This document shows, one piece after another, positions 14,409 through 22,569 of a stretch of DNA of 23,867 nucleotides. The notes below the pieces were generated by a model. It saw only the letters and a program-made list of their open reading frames with translations, searched no databases and was not told the DNA's origin. The stretch lies in contig DDEO01000044.1 of NCBI GenBank assembly GCA_002336725.1, positions 1 to 23,867 of the forward strand, written 5' to 3'. The stretch comes from Bacteroidetes bacterium UBA1952. GTDB lineage: Bacteria; Bacteroidota; Bacteroidia; Chitinophagales; Chitinophagaceae. Both the position numbers and the translations under genes were made by a program. Every line of letters begins with the position of its first letter. Position 1 is the stretch's first letter.

Positions 14409-14921
14409 TCAGGTTTCCGGAAAATCCCACCCTGCCTCCACAGCCTTTTTGAGGCGCAGCACCAGCTCGAAGGTGGCCGGGCATTTATCCACATTGCCGA
14501 TAAAGGTGTCGCTCCATTCGTCAAAAGGTTTTTTGTTGTGGTGCGGAAAACCGGCGCAGTCGGCAGGGCGGATTTCATAAATACCGCAGCGGTCATCGGG
14601 GCGCAGAAACGAGCAGGGTGTTTCGCGGTTCACCCAGTCGCCGTTCTCTTCGTTCTGCGTCAGCCATTTGGTCTTAAAATCCGGAACCGACATCCGGAAG
14701 TGCCGGGCGATGCGCCGCAGGTCGTCTGCCCTGTAAGTGGGTGTCATGGCTTTGCAGCAATGGGCGCAGGTGGTGCAGTCAATGGCCTGCCACACGGCCG
14801 CGTCGGTCTCGTCCACGAGGGATTGAAAATCCTCGGGCACAACCTCGCCGAGCTTTTGCAGAAAAGCCCGCAACCGGCGGCGGTGGTGCAAGGCACGGCG
14901 ATGAAAACGTTCCAGATCCAT
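14409..14921 (-). CDS. YkgJ-family cysteine-cluster protein
   Basis: The protein has 170 residues, with no signal peptide. It carries the conserved cysteine pattern of the YkgJ family (CxxCxxCC zinc- or iron-chelating domain): CTTCAHCC at about 50-57, then PCSFLRPDDRCGIYEIRPADCAGFP and a late NVDKCPATF. The cluster probably binds a metal or Fe-S centre; the molecular role of the family is not well defined. The first 40 residues are basic and helical (RFHRRALHHRRRLRAFLQKL). The gene lies 126 bp upstream of the kinase on the same strand, but that gap holds a TTCCGGAA palindrome and no clear terminator, so co-transcription with the kinase is uncertain. It is divergent from the DUF5686 gene. CATCTTTG at 15029-15036 (minus strand) is one base off a -7 element. 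Confidence 0.85.
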   Translation of the reverse strand: MDLERFHRRALHHRRRLRAFLQKLGEVVPEDFQSLVDETDAAVWQAIDCTTCAHCCKAMTPTYRADDLRRIARHFRMSVPDFKTKWLTQNEENGDWVNRETPCSFLRPDDRCGIYEIRPADCAGFPHHNKKPFDEWSDTFIGNVDKCPATFELVLRLKKAVEAGWDFPET

Positions 14922-15140
14922 AATAATTATTTCCCCGGCTCCGCAATACTCTTCTGAGCCGTGTAAAAGACAGATGACCGCTTGCCGCCCCGCCGGCTGT
15001 GGACAGGGGCTGCGCTTCCCGGCAGTGGCAAAGATGGCACAGGAAGGGTGTTATTCGGGCGGCAGGCCAAACCCATCTTGGGAGGCCGGATGGCAGGTTA
15101 GCTGCGAAGTTTCCGCCTCGCGCCGCCTTTTCTCTGTTTT

Positions 15141-15168
15141 GATATTTATATTTGTCGGGATAAATATC
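15141..15168. promoter_or_regulatory. Promoter -7 element overlapped by a 9-bp inverted repeat, upstream of DUF5686
   Basis: TATATTTG (15147-15154) fits TAnnTTTG on the plus strand and lies 40 bases before the GTG start. It overlaps the left arm and loop of a perfect inverted repeat: GATATTTAT (15141-15149) and ATAAATATC (15160-15168). A protein bound to this repeat would cover the -7 box and the expected start point, as a repressor operator would. The A+T-rich arms could also be chance. Confidence 0.42.
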
Positions 15169-15194
15169 ACCCCTCTTTTCTGAAAGGCTTTTTC

Positions 15195-17882
15195 GTGGAT
15201 TTTATACGGATTTTTCCGGTGCGTAGCCTGCAACGGCGGGTCGCAGTGTTGTTATTATTGCTGTTCGCAAATGCCGGTGTGCTGCGGGCACAAAACAGCA
15301 CGCCCCCCGATAGCCTTGCCCGTCTTCGGGCCGACTCGCTGCTGGCCGATTCCCTGACGCGCCATGTGGACAGCCTCTCGAAGGCCGGTGCGCTGCCCCA
15401 AATCCGCCTCTCCGACACGCCGGAAAAGGCCGTTATTTCCGGAAATACCTGGAAAATTACCGGTCATGTTTTTGATAAAAATACCCGCGAAACCCTGCCC
15501 TTCGCCCATGTACGCGTGCCGCGTAGCAACATTGGCGAACCCACCGACCTCGACGGCAATTTCAGCATTACCATCCAAAATCCACCGGTAGATTCTCTCG
15601 TCATCACGGCAATGGGCTACCGCCCCTGGAAGATGCGCCTGGACCCAAAACGCCTTCGGCAGGAATTGAATATAGAGCTGGAACGCGCCGAAAACGAGCT
15701 GAAGGAAGTGGTGATAAAACCCGGCCTCGACCCGGCCATCAAGCTGATGCGCAAGGTGATTGCCGCCAAACCCCGAAACGACCCCGACCGCCTCGATGCC
15801 TACCGATGCGAACTTTATAACAAGCTGGAAGTGGACATTCAGCGCCTCTCCCGCGCACAGTTTGAGAAGCTGCCGGGCATGAAGGCTTTTGGATTTATCT
15901 ATGACAACTATGACAGCACGAGCGACGACATTCCCTTCCTGCCCTTTTTCCTCACCGAATCGCTCGCCGATTATTATTACCGCGAAAACCCCTCGGGCCG
16001 ACGCGAAGTGGTGAAGGCCACGCTGGTGAAGGGCATCAAAAACGAAACCATCACCGAGTTTCTGGGCGGGATGTATGTAAAACTCAACACCTACAAAAAC
16101 CGCATTCCGGTATTCGATAAAAATTTCGTCTCGCCCATCTCCGACAATGGCGAGCTGTATTACAAATACAAAATCCGCGATACGCAGACTGTCTTTGGAC
16201 ACACCATCTACCGGCTGCAATATGCGCCGCGCAGGCCGGGCGAAAACTGTTTCTACGGCGATTTCTGGGTGGTGGATTCTTCCTTTGCCGTGCAGCGCAT
16301 AAGCCTCGAACTGCCCAAAGAAGCCAATATCAACTGGGTGAGCCGCATGAGTCTGTTTCAGGAGTTTACCCCGCTGGGCGACTCGCTCTGGGCTGTTTCC
16401 AAAGACAAATTTGTGGTGGATTTCAACCTGCCCTACGCCAGCAAAAAACTCCCCGGTTTTATTGCCCGCAAAACGGCCATCTACAACAAATACGACACCA
16501 GCCGCGCTGCCGCCGATGCGGGGCTGGAAAACCCCGCCTACCACCGCGACGTGGTGATAGCCGACACGGCGCGGCAGACGAGCGACGCGCAATGGGAGCA
16601 ACTGCGCCCCGAAGCACTGAGCAAAAACGAACGCGCCATCTATCACACCGCCGACACGCTGCAAACCCTGCCGGTATTCGTCCGGGCTAAAAACTGGATT
16701 CGATTCATCGCCACAGGGCGTAAGGAAGTCGGGATGTTCGACATCGGGCCGGTCTGGAATTTCTACAGCCACAACCCCATCGAAGGACATCGGTTTCGAT
16801 TTGGCGGCAGCACCAACGAGAAGCTCTTCCGGGATGTGCAATTAGAAGGCTATCTCGCTTATGGCACCCGCGACCGGCGGCTGAAGGGAAGCGCATCCGT
16901 CTTCTGGCTACCCGACCGCGATCCGCGCAATGCTTTTTTGCTGACGTATTATTCCGACCTCGACCGGGCCACGAACTACTACGATCAGGCACCACGCAAC
17001 AACGATAATATCTTTACCAATGTGCTGCGCAAACGGGGCCTTGCCTGGCGAACGGCTTTTGTGCAGGAATACCGGGCCGAGTGGCAGAAGGAATATTACA
17101 GCGGCTTTAGCCACAAGGTCATTGCCCTGCGCCGCGATTTTGACCCGTATGCACCGCTGCCGGATGTTTTTCAAAACAAGGACGGACAAACCGCTCCGAC
17201 GCTTGTCAGCACGGAAGCCGGCGTGTCGGTGCGGCTGGCCTGGAAGGAAAAATTTATTAGCGGCAAATTCCGCCGCGTAAGTCTGGGCAGCAAATATCCA
17301 ATTGTAGAAGCGCGCTACAGCCATGGTTTTAAAGGGCTGCTGGGCGGCGCTTACGACTACAACAAGGTTTCGCTGGCCGTTACCGACAAGGTGCGGCTCG
17401 GGGCGCTGGGCAAAGGGCGCTATGTGCTTTTTGCCGGAAAAATATTCGGCACACTACCCTATCCGCTCCTGGAAGTGCATCCCGGAAATGACTTCTATTC
17501 CTACAACCCACGGGCTTTCAACATGATGAACCGCTATGAGTTTATCTCGGATGAATACGCCGGTTTTATGTGGGAACACAATATCGGCGGCGGCATTTTC
17601 AACTACATTCCGGTTTTGAAGAAAGCAAAGCTGCGGCAGTTTTGGACGGCCAAAGGCGTAATGGGCCAACTCTCTGCCGAGAATCAGGCGCTCAACCTTC
17701 ATCAGGGCTTTCCTTTTCGCACGCTGGAGCGCAAACCTTATGTAGAAATCGGCACGGGCGTAGAAAATATCTTTCAGCTTTTCCGGGTGGATTTCATCTG
17801 GCGGGTGATGCCTGCGCCCCTGCCCCACGAGCATCCCAACCGCTACTTCGGTGTCTTCGGGTCGCTGAAGCTGGAGTTTTAA
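15195..17882 (+). CDS. DUF5686 outer-membrane protein with N-terminal carboxypeptidase-regulatory-like domain
   Basis: The protein has 895 residues. It starts at GTG 15195; GTG 15219 is an alternative that keeps the signal peptide (SLQRRVAVLLLLLFANAGVLRA|Q, cut near 32). A low-complexity stretch of LADSLTRHVDSL type (about 38-70) precedes a carboxypeptidase-regulatory-like beta-sandwich at about 87-165 (WKITGHVFDKNTRETLPFAH ... TDLDGNFSI ... VDSLVITAMGYRPWKMRL). From about 170 the DUF5686 region begins (ELKEVVIKPGLDPAIKLMRK) and runs to the end. Its second half has alternating aromatic strands typical of an outer-membrane barrel, and the protein ends with a strand GVFGSLKLEF and terminal Phe. 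This domain pair is a standard Bacteroidota family with no agreed function. The gene stands alone downstream of its own promoter and is followed by a short direct repeat. Confidence 0.88.
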   Translation: MDFIRIFPVRSLQRRVAVLLLLLFANAGVLRAQNSTPPDSLARLRADSLLADSLTRHVDSLSKAGALPQIRLSDTPEKAVISGNTWKITGHVFDKNTRETLPFAHVRVPRSNIGEPTDLDGNFSITIQNPPVDSLVITAMGYRPWKMRLDPKRLRQELNIELERAENELKEVVIKPGLDPAIKLMRKVIAAKPRNDPDRLDAYRCELYNKLEVDIQRLSRAQFEKLPGMKAFGFIYDNYDSTSDDIPFLPFFLTESLADYYYRENPSGRREVVKATLVKGIKNETITEFLGGMYVKLNTYKNRIPVFDKNFVSPISDNGELYYKYKIRDTQTVFGHTIYRLQYAPRRPGENCFYGDFWVVDSSFAVQRISLELPKEANINWVSRMSLFQEFTPLGDSLWAVSKDKFVVDFNLPYASKKLPGFIARKTAIYNKYDTSRAAADAGLENPAYHRDVVIADTARQTSDAQWEQLRPEALSKNERAIYHTADTLQTLPVFVRAKNWIRFIATGRKEVGMFDIGPVWNFYSHNPIEGHRFRFGGSTNEKLFRDVQLEGYLAYGTRDRRLKGSASVFWLPDRDPRNAFLLTYYSDLDRATNYYDQAPRNNDNIFTNVLRKRGLAWRTAFVQEYRAEWQKEYYSGFSHKVIALRRDFDPYAPLPDVFQNKDGQTAPTLVSTEAGVSVRLAWKEKFISGKFRRVSLGSKYPIVEARYSHGFKGLLGGAYDYNKVSLAVTDKVRLGALGKGRYVLFAGKIFGTLPYPLLEVHPGNDFYSYNPRAFNMMNRYEFISDEYAGFMWEHNIGGGIFNYIPVLKKAKLRQFWTAKGVMGQLSAENQALNLHQGFPFRTLERKPYVEIGTGVENIFQLFRVDFIWRVMPAPLPHEHPNRYFGVFGSLKLEF

Positions 17883-17885
17883 TGC

Positions 17886-17915
17886 CGGAAGGCAGGTTTG
17901 ACGGAAGGCAGGTTT
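17886..17915 (+). repeat. 14-bp direct repeat just after the DUF5686 stop codon
   Basis: CGGAAGGCAGGTTT occurs twice in a row at 17886-17899 and 17902-17915, a 16-base period, followed by TTTCCCGAAAAAAAA. The run of T and then A can fold weakly, but I do not see a convincing terminator. The repeat may be a small tandem duplication. Confidence 0.6.
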
Positions 17916-18061
17916 TTTCCCGAAAAAAAACTCCGGAGCATCCCCGTTCCGGTTCTTTTTACCGGTGTTTCGTGCTGTGGTTGTGAGAAAAAGCCCCCGT
18001 GCAGTTCTGGTTGCAGGCACGCGTTTTACTTTGCATCGTGCACGTCCGCATTTTCCGGCCT

Positions 18062-19270
18062 ATGAAGTCTGCTCCTGTTGTTTCTGCCCCAAACCCTGCC
18101 CCGCCGCCGTCGGGTCTCTCTCCTTTCCTCACCTATTTCATGGCCACGGCCTGCGCGGTGGTTGTGGCTAATCTCTACTATTGCCAGCCCCTGCTCGGTC
18201 GTTTTTCGGCCTATTTTGGCGTGAGCGAAACGGCAGCATCGTGGGTGAATATCTATTCGCAGTTGGGCTATGGACTGGGGCTTTTTCTGGTCGTTCCGCT
18301 GGGCGACCGGATGGTGCGCCGCAATCTTTTGGTATGGATGATTCTGGCGGCGGCGCTCACCCTGGCCGGTGCGGCGCTTTCGCCCAACATTCAGACGCTG
18401 TATTTCTTTAGCCTGTGCATGGGCGCGGCCTCCACGGCCTGTCAGGTTTTTGTGCCGCTGGCGGCGCATCTGGCAACGGAGCAGGCACGCGGGCGGGTTA
18501 TCGGCACGGTGATGGGCGGGCTGCTTTCCGGAATTTTGCTCTCGCGTACGCTCAGCGGCTTTGTGGCCGACCATCTGGGCTGGCGCAGTATGTATTGGAT
18601 TGGCGCGGGGCTGATGGTGGTGATGAGCGGGCTGGTCTATCGTTTTATCCCTACCGAAAAGCCGGCTTTTCGGGGGAGCTATGGGGCGCTGATACAGTCG
18701 CTTTTTGGCCTGCTGCGAAGCGAGCAGGTGGCCCGGCAAAGCAGTTGGATTGGGGCGTGTCTGTTTGGCGCGATTTCGGTTTTCTGGAGTACGCTGGCCT
18801 TTTTTCTGGAAAAACCGCCCTTCTCGTATTCGCTTTCCACTATTGGTCTTTTTGGCATTGTGGGTATGGCGGGGGCCATTGTTTCGCCGCAGGCGGGCCG
18901 CCTCACCGACCGCAAGGGCTACAACCTGCCCACGCGCTGGGGACTGCTGTTGATGCTGCTGGGCTATCTGGTTTTATTCCCGAGCCAACACTCCATTTTG
19001 TTTCTGCTCGCCGGCATCATCCTCATTGATATTGGCCTGCAAATGGCGCATATTCCCAACCTGAGCCGGATGTCGTCATTGGCCCCGGAGGCGCGTACGC
19101 GTTTCAACACCATTTACATGACGAGTTTTTTCATCGGCGGAACGATAGGCTCGGTGGTGGGCAGCTATGCCTGGAACGGCTATGGCTGGACGGGCGTTTG
19201 CGTTACCGGGCTGACGTTTGTGGTGCTGGGTGCCATTCCGACGGTGGTGCGGCAGCGGCGCGGTTTATAG
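18062..19270 (+). CDS. Major facilitator superfamily transporter
   Basis: The protein has 402 residues and about twelve hydrophobic helices. The loop motif typical of the family appears twice: VVPLGDRMVRRNLL after helix 2 and QAGRLTDRKGYNLPTRWG in the second half. The start ANLYYCQPLLGRFSAYFGVS resembles the YNFM-type drug or sugar exporters (E. coli YgaY relatives), so efflux of a small molecule across the inner membrane is likely; the substrate is unknown. I chose ATG 18062 over an in-frame ATG at 17999 because the longer version adds 21 residues that precede the normal MFS N-terminus. A TACTTTG sequence at 18027-18033, resembling a -7 box with one base missing, also lies within that extension. 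A Pro/Ala-rich tail of about 20 residues precedes helix 1. Confidence 0.87.
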   Translation: MKSAPVVSAPNPAPPPSGLSPFLTYFMATACAVVVANLYYCQPLLGRFSAYFGVSETAASWVNIYSQLGYGLGLFLVVPLGDRMVRRNLLVWMILAAALTLAGAALSPNIQTLYFFSLCMGAASTACQVFVPLAAHLATEQARGRVIGTVMGGLLSGILLSRTLSGFVADHLGWRSMYWIGAGLMVVMSGLVYRFIPTEKPAFRGSYGALIQSLFGLLRSEQVARQSSWIGACLFGAISVFWSTLAFFLEKPPFSYSLSTIGLFGIVGMAGAIVSPQAGRLTDRKGYNLPTRWGLLLMLLGYLVLFPSQHSILFLLAGIILIDIGLQMAHIPNLSRMSSLAPEARTRFNTIYMTSFFIGGTIGSVVGSYAWNGYGWTGVCVTGLTFVVLGAIPTVVRQRRGL

Positions 19271-19337
19271 CTGGAACGAGCATCGGTGAGATGCATGAGG
19301 GGGATGGAAGGATAAAATCAGCCATAACCCAACCTAC

Positions 19338-19413
19338 AGGGTAAAACCCTTAAATCAAGGGGTCTGACCCCTTAAATCAAGGGGTCAGACCTTTAAATCA
19401 AGGGGTCAGATCC
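19338..19413. repeat. Cluster of GGGGTCwGACCCC-type palindromic repeats
   Basis: The unit TTAAATCAAGGGGTC starts at 19350, 19372 and 19393 (periods 22 and 21). After unit 1 comes GAC plus CCC, so GGGGTCTGACCCC (19359-19371) is a full palindrome; units 2 and 3 carry decayed right arms (GACC, GATCC). AGGGTAAAACCCT (19338-19350) is a related palindrome on the left edge. From memory, GGGGTCAGACCCC-like repeats occur between genes in many bacteria, in some cases with REP-associated transposases; no transposase is seen here. Confidence 0.7.
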
Positions 19414-19647
19414 TATTTTATACTAAAAAATATCACTTTGTGTGGCTGGAAGTCTGAATTTATATGAAAAATTCCGGCGAAAAACGATACGAAGGGGCCG
19501 CACATAACAGCCAAAACAACCCGAAACGGGCAGAACGAAAAACCCAAACCAAATAACTTGAGACCGTCGCCATACCAAACCCTGTTTCCGGAAAACGCAG
19601 GCCGCTAACACCGAACACCGAACGGCTCATCCCTAACTCCTGCGGCT

Positions 19648-19655
19648 TACTTTTG
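19648..19655 (+). promoter_or_regulatory. Putative -7 element TACTTTTG for purL
   Basis: TACTTTTG (then C) fits TAnnTTTG and ends only five bases before the purL ATG, implying a leaderless or nearly leaderless mRNA. No -33 TTTG is apparent. Confidence 0.48.
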
Positions 19656-19660
19656 CACCC

Positions 19661-21898
19661 ATGCAAGCCACCCAGCACGCCCCGTATCAAACTTTCGAAG
19701 CGACTGTTGAGCAAGCCGTAAAACTCGGCCTGCGCGAAGACGAATACGAACTGATTAAAAACATCCTCGGACGCACGCCCAACTTCAACGAAGTGGCCAT
19801 GTACTCGGTGATGTGGAGCGAACACTGCTCCTATAAAAACTCCATCACCTGGCTCAAAACCCTGCCCCGCGATGGCGAACGCCTGCTCGTGAAAGCCGGG
19901 GAAGAAAACGCCGGCCTCGTGGACATCGGCGACGGCCTGGGCTGCGTGTTCAAGATTGAAAGCCATAACCACCCCTCGGCCATCGAGCCGTTTCAGGGCG
20001 CGGCCACGGGCGTGGGCGGCATCCACCGCGATATTTTTACGATGGGCGCACGGCCCATTGCGGCGCTCAACTCGCTGCGCTTTGGCAAGGTGGACAACCC
20101 CAAGACGCGCTGGCTGGTGAAGGGCGTGGTCAAAGGCATCAGCCACTACGGCAACTGCTTTGGCGTGCCTACCGTTGCGGGCGAAGCGTTTTTTGAAGAT
20201 TGCTACCAAACCAACCCGCTCGTCAACGCCATGAGCGTGGGCGTGGTGAAGGCCGGCGACACGGTGAGCGCCACAAGCTATGGCGAAGGCAACCCGGTGT
20301 TTATCGTGGGCGCGGCTACCGGCAAAGACGGCATCGGCGGCGCTTCGTTTGCATCGGCGGATATTAATGAAAACTCTGCCGAACAACTTCCTGCGGTGCA
20401 GGTAGGCGACCCGTTTGAAGAAAAGAAGCTCTTGGAAGCCTGTCTGGAAGTCATTCAGACACGCACCCTGATTGGGATGCAGGACATGGGCGCGGCGGGC
20501 ATTACCTGCTCCACCTCCGAGATGAGCGCCAAAGGCGAACACGGCATGATTATCCACCTCGACCGCGTGCCGACGCGGCAGGCCGATATGAAACCCTGGG
20601 AAATGCTGCTCTCAGAAAGCCAGGAGCGGATGCTGATTGTGGTGAAGAAAGGCGAAGAAGAAGCCATTCTGCGCATCTTCGACAAATGGGATATCCACTG
20701 CGTGCAGATTGGCGAAGTAACCAAAGAGCCGCGCCTTAAATACTATATGCATGGCACGCTGGTGGCCGATGTGCCCGCCGAAAGCTTGGTGCTGGGCGGC
20801 GGCGCACCGGTGTATCAGCGCGAATACACCGAGCCGAAGTATCTGGCCGAAGTGGCGAAGTTTGACGAAAGCAATATTCCCGTTCCGGGCGACCTGAAAG
20901 CCGTGGCCTACGACCTGATTCAACTGCCCAATATTGCCTCCAAACGCTGGATTTGGGAGCAATACGACAGCATGGTAGGCACGGGAAATACCAATACCAA
21001 CGCGCCGTCGGACGCAGCAGTGGTGCGCATTCATGGCGCCAATAAAGGGCTGGCGATGTCGGTGGACTGCAATGGCCGCTATGTAGAAGCCAATCCGTTT
21101 CAGGGTGCGGCGATGGCGGTGGCCGAGGCGGCACGCAATATTTCCTGTTCGGGCGGCCTGCCGGTGGGCGTTACCAACTGCCTCAACTTCGGCAACCCTT
21201 ATAATCCGGAAGTGTATTGGCAGTTTGTTCATGCCATCAAAGGCATGGGCGCGGCCTGCGAAGCGTTTGAAACGCCGGTAACGGGCGGCAATGTGAGCTT
21301 CTACAACCAAAGCGAAGACGGACCGGTATTCCCCACGCCCACGATTGGCATGGTGGGCATTCTGGACGATATGGCCGACAAGATGACGCTGGGTTTTAAA
21401 AATGCCGGCGACACGATTTACCTCCTGGGCCGCCATGCCGATGAAATGGGTTCTTCCGAATACCTGCATCATCTCTGTGGCGTGCGCTACAGTCCCGCGC
21501 CGCGATTTAATCTGGACGAAGAAGTGCTGTTGCAGAAAACCGTTCGCCGCCTGATTAGCGAAAAGCTCATCCAGAGCGCACACGACTGCTCGGAAGGCGG
21601 CCTCTTTGCCTGTATGCTCGAAAGTGCTATGGCCGGTAATCTGGGCTTTGATCTGGATTTGCCCAAAAATTTCCGGAAAGATGCTTTGCTTTTCGGCGAG
21701 AGCGCGGGCCGCGTGGTGGTGAGTGTCAAAACCGCGCTTGTGCCGGTGTTTGAAGCCGAAGTGGGCAATCAGCCGTTTGTGAAACTGGGTTGCGTGAAGG
21801 CTACCCGCGAACTCTGCGTAGATCACGAAAGCTGGGGCTATCTGCCCGACTGGAAAAAGGCCTACGACGAGGCGCTGGAAAAACTGCTGGCGGGATAA
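19661..21898 (+). CDS. purL: Phosphoribosylformylglycinamidine synthase subunit PurL (small type)
   Basis: The protein has 745 residues, matching the small PurL of Bacillus (about 740) rather than the fused form of about 1300. It catalyses the ATP-dependent step from FGAR to FGAM in purine synthesis in the cytoplasm, taking ammonia from the glutaminase PurQ with the help of PurS. Motifs seen are YSVMWSEHCSYKNS (H55), IESHNHPSAIEPFQGAATGV (E100, H104), DIFTMGARPIAALNSLRFG, GMQDMGAAGITCSTSEMSAK, the second-half VGTGNTNTNAPSDAAVVR, TGGNVSFYNQSEDG and a C-terminal HDCSEGGLFACMLESA. The start is fixed by the -7 box five bases upstream. Neither purQ nor purS is in the window, so they must lie elsewhere. 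The gene ends in a strong terminator, so it is probably a single-gene transcript. Confidence 0.95.
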   Translation: MQATQHAPYQTFEATVEQAVKLGLREDEYELIKNILGRTPNFNEVAMYSVMWSEHCSYKNSITWLKTLPRDGERLLVKAGEENAGLVDIGDGLGCVFKIESHNHPSAIEPFQGAATGVGGIHRDIFTMGARPIAALNSLRFGKVDNPKTRWLVKGVVKGISHYGNCFGVPTVAGEAFFEDCYQTNPLVNAMSVGVVKAGDTVSATSYGEGNPVFIVGAATGKDGIGGASFASADINENSAEQLPAVQVGDPFEEKKLLEACLEVIQTRTLIGMQDMGAAGITCSTSEMSAKGEHGMIIHLDRVPTRQADMKPWEMLLSESQERMLIVVKKGEEEAILRIFDKWDIHCVQIGEVTKEPRLKYYMHGTLVADVPAESLVLGGGAPVYQREYTEPKYLAEVAKFDESNIPVPGDLKAVAYDLIQLPNIASKRWIWEQYDSMVGTGNTNTNAPSDAAVVRIHGANKGLAMSVDCNGRYVEANPFQGAAMAVAEAARNISCSGGLPVGVTNCLNFGNPYNPEVYWQFVHAIKGMGAACEAFETPVTGGNVSFYNQSEDGPVFPTPTIGMVGILDDMADKMTLGFKNAGDTIYLLGRHADEMGSSEYLHHLCGVRYSPAPRFNLDEEVLLQKTVRRLISEKLIQSAHDCSEGGLFACMLESAMAGNLGFDLDLPKNFRKDALLFGESAGRVVVSVKTALVPVFEAEVGNQPFVKLGCVKATRELCVDHESWGYLPDWKKAYDEALEKLLAG

Positions 21899-21918
21899 GA
21901 AAAAAGCGTTTTTTAAAA

Positions 21919-21960
21919 AAGCCGGGTAAGATGCAAAATATCTTTCCCGGCTTTATTTTG
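21919..21960 (+). terminator. Rho-independent terminator of purL
   Basis: AAAGCCGGG (21919-21927) pairs perfectly with CCCGGCTTT (21947-21955). After a T-T mismatch the stem continues as AAGAT/ATCTT around a 7-base loop, and ATTTT follows. The hairpin begins 20 bases after the purL stop codon. Confidence 0.85.
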
Positions 21961-21996
21961 AAGTACGGTTTCCCCCCCCGGAAATCAGCATGGATT

Positions 21997-22551
21997 ATGA
22001 AGCATCAAACCCTCATAGAATCAGACGGCAAGACGGTGTTTATCACCGCCGGCAGCGATGCGCGCACAAGCGGGCGCTGGCTGTGGCCGGTGCTGTCGAT
22101 GCTGCTGCTGCTGGCGCTTTTCGCCTTCATCTTCTGGCAAATCCTCACCGAACTGCGAATGGGGCTTGTGCTTTGGTTTTTGTTTTTCCGCTTTGGCGGC
22201 TACCCCGCGCTGCGGCGTATGAGCCGCAAACTGGTGTTCGAAGAAGTAGAACTCAACACCGCTTCCATCATCAGCCGGCGCAGCTATGGCTTTATCCGGG
22301 GTAAAAAGCGCGAACAGGCATATAACAACAGCGGCCTGGCCACCGGCGGCGATGCACTCAACAAGGCCGGCACGCAGCTACAGGTTTCGTGGTTTAGCGA
22401 AGACCCACACACCCGGAAAACACAACTGCTCTACCGCCACTTCTTCCCAATGGCCGCCGACGACTACGAAAAAGCAAAAGAATACGTCCAGGAACTCTTC
22501 GACCTCGAAGACGAAGGCGATCATTTTGAGTTGTTGTTCTCGGCCAATTAA
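21997..22551 (+). CDS. Unknown small membrane protein with two hydrophobic segments
   Basis: The protein has 184 residues and I do not recognise its family. I chose ATG 21997 because the same frame extends upstream only through the purL terminator and purL itself. A polar head (about 1-26) precedes two hydrophobic helices at about 27-49 and 54-71, separated by a short turn (TELRMG). The rest is a soluble C-terminal domain with a basic patch (RRMSRKLVFEE, SRRSYGFIRGKKRE) and an acidic end (QELFDLEDEGDHFELLFSAN). Helices close together with a following mixed domain suggest an inner-membrane protein with a cytoplasmic tail. The gene lies 18 bp before the serine hydrolase gene, so the two probably form an operon. 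No function is claimed. Confidence 0.65.
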   Translation: MKHQTLIESDGKTVFITAGSDARTSGRWLWPVLSMLLLLALFAFIFWQILTELRMGLVLWFLFFRFGGYPALRRMSRKLVFEEVELNTASIISRRSYGFIRGKKREQAYNNSGLATGGDALNKAGTQLQVSWFSEDPHTRKTQLLYRHFFPMAADDYEKAKEYVQELFDLEDEGDHFELLFSAN

Positions 22552-22569
22552 ATCCACACTTTGCATATC

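Larger units (their letters stand above)
19271..19660. other. 390-bp intergenic region between the MFS gene and purL
   Basis: It contains a cluster of short palindromic repeats (19338-19413), one TTTCCGGAAA palindrome (core 19586-19593) and the purL -7 element at the right end. The longest ORF is about 62 codons on the minus strand, with no recognisable features, and I do not regard it as a gene. From about 19430 to 19640 the sequence is unremarkable and A-rich. Confidence 0.6.

Noticed and set aside
15255..16841. 528-codon minus-strand frame opposite the DUF5686 gene
   Set aside because: No recognisable protein features; the plus-strand gene is clear over the same bases.
17999..18061. Longer MFS N-terminus from ATG 17999
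   Set aside because: It adds 21 residues not expected in the family and contains a -7-like TACTTTG at 18027-18033.
19423..19611. 62-codon minus-strand frame in the purL upstream gap
   Set aside because: No homology I recognise, and composition like random sequence.
20612..21826. 404-codon minus-strand frame opposite purL
   Set aside because: Antisense to highly conserved PurL motifs.
21790..21996. Upstream extension of the small membrane-protein frame into purL
   Set aside because: It overlaps the end of purL and runs through the purL terminator; ATG 21997 is the sensible start.
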